From: Opitutaceae bacterium
GTDB taxonomy: Bacteria; Verrucomicrobiota; Verrucomicrobiia; Opitutales; Opitutaceae
Direction: 5' to 3'
Length of the DNA stretch: 32,542 nucleotides
NCBI GenBank assembly: GCA_031263125.1
Contig: JAISGL010000168.1
Coordinates: forward strand, 1 to 32,542
Positions 16,401-25,067 of the stretch are shown piece by piece. The notes beneath the pieces were generated by a model. That model saw only the letters and a list, made by a program, of their open reading frames with translations, made no database searches and was not told the origin of the DNA. Position 1 is the first letter of the stretch, and each line of letters starts with the position of its first letter. The position numbers were made by a program, and so were the translations under genes.

Positions 16401-16739
16401 GCGCCCTCCCGTTGTCACAGCGACCGTCTTTTTTTCCGTAATGTAACCGGCGTAATTGACGGATACGGTTGCCTCCCCCGGAGGAATGCTACTGAGGACA
16501 TAGAAGCCACCTTGTTCGGAAACGGTGGCGGTGCTGATTCCGTCCACGGTAACGGTGATTTCCGCGTTTTGCATGAATCTGCCGGTGTCGGCATCAAGGA
16601 TGCGTCCATAAATGGTGCCATTGCCCCCGGCGCGTTGCGCGAACAGGGAAGAAGAGCACAGGAGGCTTAGAATAAAAACGAGCGCGATTTTCGGGAAGTA
16701 TGTAATACTGTTCCTAATCAGGTGGTTTGTGGTATTCAT
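13494..16739 (-). CDS. TonB-dependent outer-membrane receptor
   Basis: The 1081-residue protein imports a ligand across the outer membrane using TonB energy. Residues 1-35 form a signal peptide (IALVFILSLLCSSSLFAQ). Residues 41-122 are a carboxypeptidase-regulatory-like beta domain (TIYGRILDADTG, GFYVLSSIPPGEATVSV). The plug follows from about 155, with NGNIAEFLRNMPGLSA and QISIGGMDPSLTGVYLNGAR. The rest is a 22-strand-type barrel with alternating aromatic strands, ending LTGISFRVGVKGDF with the terminal Phe used for BAM insertion. DKLTVT near 143 may be part of a TonB-box-like segment. No SusD-like partner adjoins it, so it is not a Bacteroidetes-style Sus pair. It lies 69 bases downstream of the giant autotransporter and is followed by a terminator, so the two form a unit. 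The ligand is unknown. Confidence 0.93.
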   Translation of the reverse strand: MNTTNHLIRNSITYFPKIALVFILSLLCSSSLFAQRAGGNGTIYGRILDADTGRFMQNAEITVTVDGISTATVSEQGGFYVLSSIPPGEATVSVNYAGYITEKKTVAVTTGGRVTADFELRLTPSSLSAPSASETKDDVVMLDKLTVTTERAGNARAFMDQKNSMTMSTVLATDSFGTVPNGNIAEFLRNMPGLSALEDDVTGEADQISIGGMDPSLTGVYLNGARMASGAKGGFDEDSRSFRFDQVSINGIESIEIRRTVSADMEGDAPAGGIVMRTKSAFDSKTALFRYDAFFTTNSYNMNLKRTPGADDGKSIKLQPGFNMSYSTPFRQGTMGLLVQLSAQEDFRETNRVDAIPRGDLKMISPFLDQVTYRNSQTQSERLSGSIQYDWKISPYAKFSIQYSHDMRNTTSFNRNVLFKTGRNNTSDSSSLLVISAPENETATQNSISQTASYNTSKTDTITSTFNWKRYRFTLDGVFTFSYGVGNKNPTNDKWFSRVNMYRSRTDASNDYSLWGERSSTREMDWSFYRGHRATMTADDSLTGEMGDIGRYKQDGTYALLEELPSNNKQTIPTLKVDLRWDAPTKFPLWFKTGFNGRKSIYNAWQPVDGNRTALANHYQYIGAVSVLQPTIRGTSAANYDAGVNAAYVDPNVPRLSDPYFLSDYHFDPHFGGNISDLNIPVINQTLLYQTYKDNPDWFYRNPNDTLNDRIAGYTGRRNLSETIYAGYFMGEVRPWKGFVFQAGYRYEYTDQEAITLIPLTRGQTLLAVGGDPGMEGTDQWVDAMYKKGERTTTTNSYSFLLPSAAVKYNFTPNLTAHLGYSEGFGRVSVDKLASNWRVRDTEMEAYAPNPNLEPDHYRTYSAAFEYYFEPAGSFTFTYSYRKWDGTSYTETPIESNDPNNPALRNLIELYGEDTVNAFLDSNYIIYTWEPESVENRAMQTLEFSYRQRIPAIPGLQVDANFTRVVPNWRKEGAASAPKLASGGISYSNRNMYIRVSGNWRSRYWQNWPVEDLDYKQRIGVHARFLLNAELVYRISRGFSLYLRGDNLLNSPQSQYRNSAAILSQETLTGISFRVGVKGDF

Positions 16740-16775
16740 AAGAGTAGTAAAGAGATTTAATTATTGGATGGTTGG

Positions 16776-16802
16776 GAGGCACGGGCCGGCAGCCCGCGCC
16801 TC
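16776..16802 (-). promoter_or_regulatory. Strong hairpin between autotransporter and receptor genes
   Basis: GAGGC-CGGGC on one arm pairs with GCCCG-GCCTC on the other, with one G-U position and a short loop, just after the autotransporter stop. No U-run follows. It could stabilise the upstream message, partly terminate, or set different levels of the two products. Confidence 0.5.
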
Positions 16803-16808
16803 ATGAGT

Positions 16809-19800
16809 TTACCAGTGGTAGGTCACGCCGCTGGAGAGGGTGTAGTTGTTGGTGGGCGTGCCGCCCGTCCAACCGAGAGTAAGATATAACTGCCAGTTGT
16901 GGCGGAACACCGCGACGGCGCCACCTTGGAAGCTATAATAGTTACCGCGCATATCATTGCGGACGTTGTGGTCGTCCACGTAGATAAAATAATCGCTGCT
17001 CATCATGCGTCCGTAGGCGAGACCGCCCCATGGGCGCACGGCAAGGTCATCGTTGATCCTGAGGTGCGATCCCCAGCGGAAGCCGGCCTCGGCCCTGAAT
17101 GTGGTGGGCGCGGTGAAGCTGTAACGACGCCCGTTCGGCGAGTCGGGATCGTAGATCGGATTATAACCCTCGGGATTCGTCAAGTCGACGGGTTCCGTAA
17201 TACTGGAAACAGAGCCGAAATGGTGTTTCTGGCCGGTGGCCTGTCCGTAGATTTCCAACTGACCGAGGCCCGGCGGGTTGATAATAATGCCAAACTCAGT
17301 GGAGACACCAACCCGGGACCCCTTGACCTGGCCATCCATGTCGAATGGCACACTGGCGTCGATACTGGCCTTGTAGGTGGTGTTGGGACTGTATTGGGCA
17401 ATCATGTCGAGATACAAGCGCCACCAACGGGCCGAAGCGTAGGCATTGAGTGTGCTGGTATTCACGCGCAGGGTGGATTTGTCGAGCCGGGTGTATATAA
17501 TATCGGAATCTATGTTCAGTGTGTTTATCCCCCTGCGTGTTGCCTCGGCCATGGTAATGGCGAGCGCGCCGCCAACATTAAACGAGGGAATGAAACTGTA
17601 AGCCTCGTCGCTCTTGACAAAGGCATAGTCGCCGCCGACTTGGAAGACGTCCTGTTTGATCACAGTGCTGTCGTAGTAATCCTTGCGGAGCCGATCCTCG
17701 CTGTGCGTGTAGTTTGTCCATGCAGTCCAGCCTTCCTCGAGTTTGTCGTGGCGGGTGCTGATGCGTTCGTAGATCGCCTTTACGGTGCTTTGGGCGATCA
17801 TATCGGCCATGACGGGTGCGGCGCCAATGAACGGCAGATCGCCATCCTGAAGCTCGATGGAGTCGTTGCGGAAATACCAGTTGCCGTCCCTGCCTTCGAC
17901 GAGCTTGTAGTTGTCGCGCGACTCCCCGTAGTCCACTGTTTCACTTCTACCGTAGGTGACGCCGATATAGGTGACAACGCTGGTGCCTGTCACGACAGTG
18001 GTGCCGCTTGCCGTGGTCGTGCCGCTTCCGAGGGCTGTGCTGCCAGTCGATCCGAGACTGTTCATGGAACCGTCGGCATTATATAAATGCACCCGGTTGA
18101 CCGTGCCAGAGTCAATAACAGAGGAGGTGCTGGATATGACAACGCCATCCTGCATAATGGAGGTGATTTCATAGGTGGTGGACGTCATTGTCAGGAAGGG
18201 AACGGTGGAGCTGACCGTGGCTGCCGGCAGGTATTTCTCACTCTCGGTCCAATTCATGACCAGCTTCAAATCACGCTGCGCGCCGAGTGTTGTAACCACG
18301 GGTGTGTCGCGTTTGGGAGCCGCGTTCGGGTTCGCGGTCGCGGGCGTGCCCGCCGGCTGGGCGTAGGTGCCGGTAGTATTGACCACCACCCCGACCGTGG
18401 AGGTTGTACTCAGCCCCGTGATGTTCCTGACGATCACGCTGCTCGTGCCGCTTGCGTTGCCAGTAATAAACAGATTGTTTATCATCACCTCATCACGGAA
18501 GGTGTTCAATTCGATGGTGCCACCCTCGCTGTGGTAATTGCCGTCTAGGAAAATGGTGCTCAGACTAACGCCAGGGTCCCTGATTTGCAGGGCATCTGTC
18601 GGCCCCTTTTGTGAATCATTATTAAGATTATAGGTTGATTTCCGGAGAACACCTTTGTTTACAAGCGTCCCGACATGGAGACCTTGGTTAAGCAGAAGTG
18701 TTGTCCCGGCTTCCATGGTAAGCGTCCCGGAGACCAGCAGCGAACCGAGGTTTTCCACTTCCAATGTGCCTTTCTGAAGGTGGTAATTGCTGGTTTCGAT
18801 GATGCCGGTTTCCTTCATGGTGATTTTGCTGGCCCCCCTTTGGATGATGTCGCCAGGACCATAGATACGGGTGTCCTTGTATTCATCATTGTCGCCCGCG
18901 GTCTCGCTTTGCTGGAAAATTATATGACTGTCATTCCAGATCAGGTTTCCATTCAATACCTTGGCGGTGGTCAACAAAGTGCCATTGTTGATTTCGATAT
19001 CACTCAATTTCGTCACGGCTGAACCGGTGCTTACATAAATGCCGTTGAAGTGGACGCGGGAATTGAGGAGGGACACAGTGCCTGTAAAGCTATTATCAAG
19101 AAGAAGCTGGCCCGTGCTCAAGTCCCTGCCGTTTTCATCCTTGTATTCATTGCCTCCGGCATTGGAACTGATCTCACCTCCCGTGATCGTCCAGTTGTCA
19201 CTGCCTGTGAAAGTCATATCCGCGACCAAAATGCCCCTTGCCTGGACGGCGATATTCCTGCCACCCGCGTTCCCCTGATAATAAGATGTCCCATTTTCAT
19301 CAGTGGCGCCGAAGGCTATGCTGTCTCCCATGGCAAAGGTGTTATCATCGTAACCGGGCACATCCCAGTTCTGCAATATGTTGTTCCACGTTGCCGTTCC
19401 GCTTGCACCTGTATAATGGATTTTCTGATTATGGACGAAGGCATTCAATTGGAGCTGGGTGGCATCATAGTAGTTGGTCTGGCTGACAAGGACGACACCT
19501 TCGGCAAGGGTAATCGGGCCATTGGTGGTGTATGTCGTGGTGGTCGTCTCAACAAGCCCGCTCACCTCATTCGTGCTGCTCGTAACAACCTCTGATTTGA
19601 GGAATGCATATTCAACACTGGTTTCATAGCGACGGGGATCAACCTCCACCCCACCCTTGGTGATCTTGAAATCCTGGGCGACCCACTCCTCGCTGTCGGT
19701 GCCAGCAAAGCTGCCGCTGCTCACCAAGGTTGTATTTCCGCCCAGCGTGATATGGCCCGCCGCACCGGTTTGGATGAGGGTCGAAATGCCATTGCTGAAG

Positions 19801-22800
19801 GCGTTGAATTCCAAGGTCGTGATGCCCGATATATCCACAATGCCGCCCACGATGATCTTGTCGGCGCTGTATTCATTGCTCTTGTTGAGCATGGCGTTGT
19901 AGATTAACGTAGCCCCGGTCAAATCAAGGTTGCCGAGTATCGTGAGTGTTTGGGCCGAATCCGCGGGCGCACGGCCAAAGGCATCGCCGCCATCGATGGC
20001 AAGTTTGCCACCATTCACGGTGAAATTACCGCCAAAGGTCGCCGCGCCGCCGAGAAGGGCGCCGGTGGCAATATTGATCCGGCTCGTGGCATCACCAAAT
20101 ACCGAACCTTCGCCAAAGATCACTGCGCCACTGTTCACGTTCAGCGTGCCCGCGAAGCCGGAACTGTTGGAGTTGATCGAAAGTGTGCCGTCGCCGTTTT
20201 TTTCGATGATGGAATTCGCGGCGCCGTAAATGGAGTCGGCCATGCTGATGTTCGCCCCGGTCTTAAGTTCGCGGTCGCCCTGCAAACCGAACATCACGGT
20301 TTTGTCCGCCGCAACGTCCACGTTGAGCCTGGCGTTGGCGGCGAGGGCGAGCGCGCCGCCGTTGCCCGTCGCGGTATTGTTGAGGAAGAACATGTCACTT
20401 TGCGCATTGAGGTTGAGAATCGCATCCGCGCCAATGTTGAACACGCCACCGTCGCCTGACACCGCATTATTGATCACGGCGAGAATACCAGTGGCGTTCG
20501 TCACGATGGAGGCTGTGTTATTGGCGGCGATGGTGAGTTGCTGCGGGTTGAGGCTGCTCGCGCCGTCGAGCAACATATTGTCAGTGACAAGCAGCGCCGC
20601 GCCGTTGTCAGTGGTGTTTTCAAAAATAATCTGGCTGAGCGCCGCGCCGAGTTGGGCCGCATTGCCCGCCGCCACGGTTCCACCCTTGATAATAATGCTG
20701 GCAAAGTCGTTGCTCTGACCCGCGCCAGTGGCGTTGTCGAGGGTCAATGTCTTGCCAACAGCGTCCATGGTCAGACTTCCATTGCCGACACCTCCGGAGA
20801 TAACCTGCGTGGTGATGCCGTGGGTGCCGGTAAACGTATAATCATCCGTGACGGTCATGCCAGCCAGCCCGACGTTTTCATCAACGGATACTGTTTTGTT
20901 TGCAGCGCTGGCTCCGAAATTAATGGCGTCGCCGAGCACGTAATCCGCATATCCCCCTGTCATATTGCCGCTGGTCAGGGTCAACGAGCCGCCGACATTG
21001 GCGCCAACCCAGTCGAGAACTTGGTTGGTCAACGTGAAAGTTAACTGGAGTTCGTCACCACCCACGACCGAGGTGCCGAAGGTCATGCGCCCACCACTGC
21101 TTAACAGGGTGCCTTTATAATCAATTACCGTGGAAGAGCTGTCCGAAAGCGCGCTATTCGCGGACGCGATGGTGAAGGTGCCCTGTGCCAGCGAGGTCAG
21201 GCTGATGTTGGTCTGGCCGGTAAATATGATATTCCCAGCCTCGATTTTGTCGCTTGTGTTGCCGTCGAAGAGTCCGACAGCGAGTTTTATATTATTCAGC
21301 GTGATGTCCGCCAGTGTGGAGGCATCCTTGGCGATGGTCAGCGTTTGTGCCAAGGTGTGACCGACGTCGCCAACGGAAATAGTATCGATTGTCCCGGCGG
21401 CAAAAGCACCCAAGCCGAGTTCCAGCGTGCCGCTGCCAGCGAAGTTGAGCGACGTTCCGAAAACGACACCACCCGTACCCGCGTTCAGCTTCAGAAGGCC
21501 ACCCTGATTCGCGCCGACGCCGAGCACGCGGAGCGTGGCTCCATCGCCGAGCTTGATGGTCCCGGCGTTGATGGTGGCATTGGCCTCCAATGCGGCGGCG
21601 CCTTTGAGATCAAACAGCGTGCCTTCGCGTGTCGTGCTCGCGGCGGATCCCCAGTGGAGATCATTGGAAGTGCCCTGAATGCGCAACGTGCCGTTGCCGA
21701 TGGTGGTGACGCCTTCAATATCCGCGCTGGCGTTGTCAAGCACGACCAAGCCCACCGGGGCGGTGTTGTCCAAGGGCGCGATTGTTGCCGAGGTCCCGCC
21801 AATGGAGTCATATGGCGGCGTGTCCGTAATAGTATTAATATTGACCACGAGATTCTTCGTGCCGCCGTGGTCCATCTCAATGCCGCCGCCGAGGGAGATT
21901 TTTATGCCCTCGTAGGCATCCATGTTAATCGTAGCGATGATGTCGCTGGTTCCCGTGGACGCGCCAAGACCCACATAAATGTCGTTTTGCCGGCCTGAAT
22001 CCGGGTCCAGCTGCATGTAGCCGTCATTACTGATGCCATTTTCGTTGGTCCGGAGCGGGTCGAGAATTTTGTCAAGATCAACCACGGAATCGTCAATGGT
22101 GACACCGGCCCTGTTGCCTTGGAAAGTGATGTCGGCCACCCGCGCGCGCAAGTCGAGTTGTGGCGCATCAAGCAACCCATAAGTCTGCCCCGATGTCATT
22201 GCCAGCGCAATGGCGCCGCCATCGCCGCCGGCGTAATTGTCGAGAAATTTCGCGCCGGAGCTGATGTAGAGACTGGCGCCGTCATGGGCGGCAATGGCGC
22301 CGCCGTCACGCATGGCCACGTTGTCTTGAAACAGCGCAAAGTCGCCCGCCTGCGAATAGGTGCCCGCGGGCTTCCAATCCAGCGCGCTCAAAACCAGCGA
22401 ATAGGGCGTGCCCATAAGCGTCCCCACAAGCGCCGGAGTAGTGCCGGAACCGATCAGCAGGGCGCCGCCGCTGCCCCCGGTCTGATTATGCCAGAAAGAA
22501 TATTGTGACTCGACATAAAGTCCGCCGACGGAAAAGACCGCGCCACCGCCAAACACAGGGACGGCCACCACGGTGGAACCGTTCGCCGCCATCACGGTCG
22601 TGCCAGTGGACAACGTAACCGAATAAGCGGTGCCGGAAAGCGAAGCGGAAGCATCGGTGGTCAGCGCCTTCGGCGCAGTGTGGGCGATATTGCCATGCAT
22701 GGTCAGCATCGAGCCGGCCCCGGCTTTGCCGAAATACACGCTCGCGGAGATGGCGGTGCCACTATTGTATTCCCATACTGCGGACCTTACGGGACCGTAT

Positions 22801-24662
22801 GAACCCGCCATGATGGCGCCGCCGTTGACGGCCGCGACATTGCCTATGAAAGCGGCATCATCATAAAACGCCGCCCCGAAACCGGCAAGATAACCCGTCG
22901 GCTGTGCCGTGGAATTCTTGGCAATTTGCAGCGCGCCGCCGAGTCCGTTTGTGCTGTTGCGCATAAAGGTCGCCTTCGCGTCGGGATTGAAGAGCAAATA
23001 CGTGCCCGCGCCATGGAAAGCGCCGCCACCGCGAATATTGCCGCCATAGGTGCTCTCGCCGCTGCCCGCAAGGGTTCCCGAAAAGACGTTGATGATGGTC
23101 GTGCCGGACCACACGCCGTCCTCAATGCCGGCGGTTGCGACATCTCTCGGCAGCGGAAACACGCCATTTGTCTTCTGGCTTATGGTATTGCTGTAGACCG
23201 TCGTGATCTCGGGATTGAAACCGGACACATTGTCCATAAACAGCGCATTGGCGGAAAACTCGAAAAAGCCGTTATCATCAGACGTCTCATATCCGCTGGC
23301 AAGGGCGCCACCGAAACCCGCCGACTCGTTTGCGATGAAATAACTTTCACCGGCAAAATATGCCCTGTTGCCAGCCGCGCCGAACACGATGGCGCCACCA
23401 TTGCCGCCACCGCGCCCCGCATCCGGCCTCATGAAAAGACCGCCCTGATTCCCCATGAATACAGCCTTTCCATTAAATTGAAGCGTGGAGTTATTGTGAA
23501 GCGATATGGCGCCACCCATGTCGGCGGCCATGTTGCCGATGAAGATGGCATCCTTGTTGAAGGTGGCAATCTGGCCGCCGGAGCCTATGCGCATGGCGCC
23601 GCCATTGCCGTGATAAGAAGTGTTGGAAGGGGCGCTGAACTTCACCACCTTCTCATCAGGGTTGTAGCTTACGCCGGACATGTTGCCCACCATGTAAAGA
23701 TTACCGTCGAACTGAAGGCTGTCCTGCCCCTGGATGCCCCCGCCCAACTGACCGGCCATGTTGTCAACAACGGCGATGTCACCCTTGATCTGCAATATGG
23801 CGCGGGTATTCGCATTTCCCGTAAGACCATCCGAACGCTTGAAATCAATCGCCCCGCCTGCGCCCGAAATATAACCGCCATAAAAAATGACATGCTCCAG
23901 GGTAATCATCGAGTAGCTGCCGTCCCAAGGTCTGCCCTTGCCCGTGACGGGCACGTATTCGCCAAAGTAATTCAAAAGCTGGGTGCGTTGCGCCACGGTC
24001 GTGCCGCTGGAGGCCAGGACAACCCAGGCCGCATTCTGCATGTCCAGCCGGGGCGCCCCAGTCTCGGGGTCCAGCGCATCGGAAGAATAAACCGAAATCG
24101 GCCAGGTGCCGAATGGATTCGAGGTCACCGCCTTTATATAATCAGGCGTGTTTGCGTTGTCCTGCCCGATTCTGGCCGAGAGATACACCCACTCGCTCTG
24201 GGTAAAGAAAGAGGGCATCAAATCCCCAAGCGACGGTGTTTTTTCGATCAACTCGTTCAAACGCGCAAAAGGCTTGATTTCACTATAAATGGCAGGGTCT
24301 CCCGACATGTATCCCATGTAGGGACTCACTGCGCCGTTTGACAATTGGGAGGTGCGTGAAATCGTCGAACTGATGGCAACCCACGGAGTGAAAGGGGTGA
24401 AATTGCCGGTTTTGTTCGCGTCAAGAAGCACCACGTCATTCTTGAGCAAACGTATCTGGCCTGAAGGATTGTCATACGAACCGGTGCCCCCGGCGGTGCC
24501 GCTCAACCAGTAGGTTTTTCCGCCCGAGGTTGAATCTGTCTGCGAAAAAACCGACCCCGCCGTGAGAAGTGCGGCGGCGGCCACTAACACCGCCAGACGG
24601 CGGAAAGTGGAGACTCTTGCAAACAAAGGGCAAACGCGTGATGATGTGATGTTGGTGTTCAT
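16809..24662 (-). CDS. Giant autotransporter with Pmp-like repeats
   Basis: The 2617-residue protein should be a self-exported surface adhesin or surface-attached factor (type V secretion). Residues 1-40 are a signal peptide (LAVLVAAAALLTAGSVFS). From about residue 260 to 900 and again near 1490 there are FxxN and GGA[I/L] motifs in pairs, such as FIGNMAADMGGAI, FIANESAGFGGAL, FMRNSTNGLGGAL and FQDNVAMRDGGAI, as in chlamydial polymorphic membrane proteins. The middle (about 950-2250) is Gly/Thr/Asn-rich beta-helix with autotransporter-strand repeats (GTLNVNSGAVIFGEGS). The barrel covers about 2309-2617 and ends GVTYHW with an aromatic last residue. I noticed no cysteine in the mature part. 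It is transcribed away from the LacI gene and before the TonB receptor. No Shine-Dalgarno is seen. Confidence 0.93.
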   Translation of the reverse strand: MNTNITSSRVCPLFARVSTFRRLAVLVAAAALLTAGSVFSQTDSTSGGKTYWLSGTAGGTGSYDNPSGQIRLLKNDVVLLDANKTGNFTPFTPWVAISSTISRTSQLSNGAVSPYMGYMSGDPAIYSEIKPFARLNELIEKTPSLGDLMPSFFTQSEWVYLSARIGQDNANTPDYIKAVTSNPFGTWPISVYSSDALDPETGAPRLDMQNAAWVVLASSGTTVAQRTQLLNYFGEYVPVTGKGRPWDGSYSMITLEHVIFYGGYISGAGGAIDFKRSDGLTGNANTRAILQIKGDIAVVDNMAGQLGGGIQGQDSLQFDGNLYMVGNMSGVSYNPDEKVVKFSAPSNTSYHGNGGAMRIGSGGQIATFNKDAIFIGNMAADMGGAISLHNNSTLQFNGKAVFMGNQGGLFMRPDAGRGGGNGGAIVFGAAGNRAYFAGESYFIANESAGFGGALASGYETSDDNGFFEFSANALFMDNVSGFNPEITTVYSNTISQKTNGVFPLPRDVATAGIEDGVWSGTTIINVFSGTLAGSGESTYGGNIRGGGAFHGAGTYLLFNPDAKATFMRNSTNGLGGALQIAKNSTAQPTGYLAGFGAAFYDDAAFIGNVAAVNGGAIMAGSYGPVRSAVWEYNSGTAISASVYFGKAGAGSMLTMHGNIAHTAPKALTTDASASLSGTAYSVTLSTGTTVMAANGSTVVAVPVFGGGAVFSVGGLYVESQYSFWHNQTGGSGGALLIGSGTTPALVGTLMGTPYSLVLSALDWKPAGTYSQAGDFALFQDNVAMRDGGAIAAHDGASLYISSGAKFLDNYAGGDGGAIALAMTSGQTYGLLDAPQLDLRARVADITFQGNRAGVTIDDSVVDLDKILDPLRTNENGISNDGYMQLDPDSGRQNDIYVGLGASTGTSDIIATINMDAYEGIKISLGGGIEMDHGGTKNLVVNINTITDTPPYDSIGGTSATIAPLDNTAPVGLVVLDNASADIEGVTTIGNGTLRIQGTSNDLHWGSAASTTREGTLFDLKGAAALEANATINAGTIKLGDGATLRVLGVGANQGGLLKLNAGTGGVVFGTSLNFAGSGTLELGLGAFAAGTIDTISVGDVGHTLAQTLTIAKDASTLADITLNNIKLAVGLFDGNTSDKIEAGNIIFTGQTNISLTSLAQGTFTIASANSALSDSSSTVIDYKGTLLSSGGRMTFGTSVVGGDELQLTFTLTNQVLDWVGANVGGSLTLTSGNMTGGYADYVLGDAINFGASAANKTVSVDENVGLAGMTVTDDYTFTGTHGITTQVISGGVGNGSLTMDAVGKTLTLDNATGAGQSNDFASIIIKGGTVAAGNAAQLGAALSQIIFENTTDNGAALLVTDNMLLDGASSLNPQQLTIAANNTASIVTNATGILAVINNAVSGDGGVFNIGADAILNLNAQSDMFFLNNTATGNGGALALAANARLNVDVAADKTVMFGLQGDRELKTGANISMADSIYGAANSIIEKNGDGTLSINSNSSGFAGTLNVNSGAVIFGEGSVFGDATSRINIATGALLGGAATFGGNFTVNGGKLAIDGGDAFGRAPADSAQTLTILGNLDLTGATLIYNAMLNKSNEYSADKIIVGGIVDISGITTLEFNAFSNGISTLIQTGAAGHITLGGNTTLVSSGSFAGTDSEEWVAQDFKITKGGVEVDPRRYETSVEYAFLKSEVVTSSTNEVSGLVETTTTTYTTNGPITLAEGVVLVSQTNYYDATQLQLNAFVHNQKIHYTGASGTATWNNILQNWDVPGYDDNTFAMGDSIAFGATDENGTSYYQGNAGGRNIAVQARGILVADMTFTGSDNWTITGGEISSNAGGNEYKDENGRDLSTGQLLLDNSFTGTVSLLNSRVHFNGIYVSTGSAVTKLSDIEINNGTLLTTAKVLNGNLIWNDSHIIFQQSETAGDNDEYKDTRIYGPGDIIQRGASKITMKETGIIETSNYHLQKGTLEVENLGSLLVSGTLTMEAGTTLLLNQGLHVGTLVNKGVLRKSTYNLNNDSQKGPTDALQIRDPGVSLSTIFLDGNYHSEGGTIELNTFRDEVMINNLFITGNASGTSSVIVRNITGLSTTSTVGVVVNTTGTYAQPAGTPATANPNAAPKRDTPVVTTLGAQRDLKLVMNWTESEKYLPAATVSSTVPFLTMTSTTYEITSIMQDGVVISSTSSVIDSGTVNRVHLYNADGSMNSLGSTGSTALGSGTTTASGTTVVTGTSVVTYIGVTYGRSETVDYGESRDNYKLVEGRDGNWYFRNDSIELQDGDLPFIGAAPVMADMIAQSTVKAIYERISTRHDKLEEGWTAWTNYTHSEDRLRKDYYDSTVIKQDVFQVGGDYAFVKSDEAYSFIPSFNVGGALAITMAEATRRGINTLNIDSDIIYTRLDKSTLRVNTSTLNAYASARWWRLYLDMIAQYSPNTTYKASIDASVPFDMDGQVKGSRVGVSTEFGIIINPPGLGQLEIYGQATGQKHHFGSVSSITEPVDLTNPEGYNPIYDPDSPNGRRYSFTAPTTFRAEAGFRWGSHLRINDDLAVRPWGGLAYGRMMSSDYFIYVDDHNVRNDMRGNYYSFQGGAVAVFRHNWQLYLTLGWTGGTPTNNYTLSSGVTYHW

Positions 24663-25067
24663 GGTGTTGGTGGGTTATTGTGGCTGTATAATCGAGAATT
24701 GTTTAAAAAATGGCAGTGACAGCTTTCGCCTCCTGGCGCCGAAAACGGGAGCGAAGGCGCGCGGCATGCTTGATGTATATCATGGCATAATCATTTTTTT
24801 TGCAGGGACGTGTCAGAAAACATGAGGATAAATATATTAAATAGAAGATGACGGTTTAACGTGACAGAAGAGCAGTTTGAGCTTGCAGATTTTTGTTTCC
24901 GCCGAAATGTAGCGGTAACAAAAGTGATTCTACGTAAAACTTTGGTTTTCCTTTTCAGCAACAAGTTGAAACTCGGACAGTCCGATTTGGGATTGCTTCC
25001 GTGCGTTGCGCGTGTTGCATAACACTCTACTTCGAACATTCACGCCAATTCCTTCCACCACCACGCC
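24663..25067. promoter_or_regulatory. Divergent control region between autotransporter and LacI-family regulator
   Basis: This 405-base AT-richer region has no gene. 24722-24757 can form a hairpin (TTTCGC-TCC with GGA-GCGAA) in the autotransporter leader. TGATGTATATCA near 24770 is a near-palindrome. TCGGACAGTCCGA (24973-24985) is an exact 13-base palindrome, a candidate operator. A weak promoter for the regulator may be TTGCTT (24993) with TGCATA (25016) 17 bases later. None is proven. Confidence 0.4.
24973..24985. promoter_or_regulatory. Candidate operator palindrome
   Basis: TCGGAC-A-GTCCGA is perfectly symmetric and lies 82 bases upstream of the LacI-type regulator start. Regulators of this family bind symmetric sites, often near their own gene. 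The assignment is inference. Confidence 0.3.
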
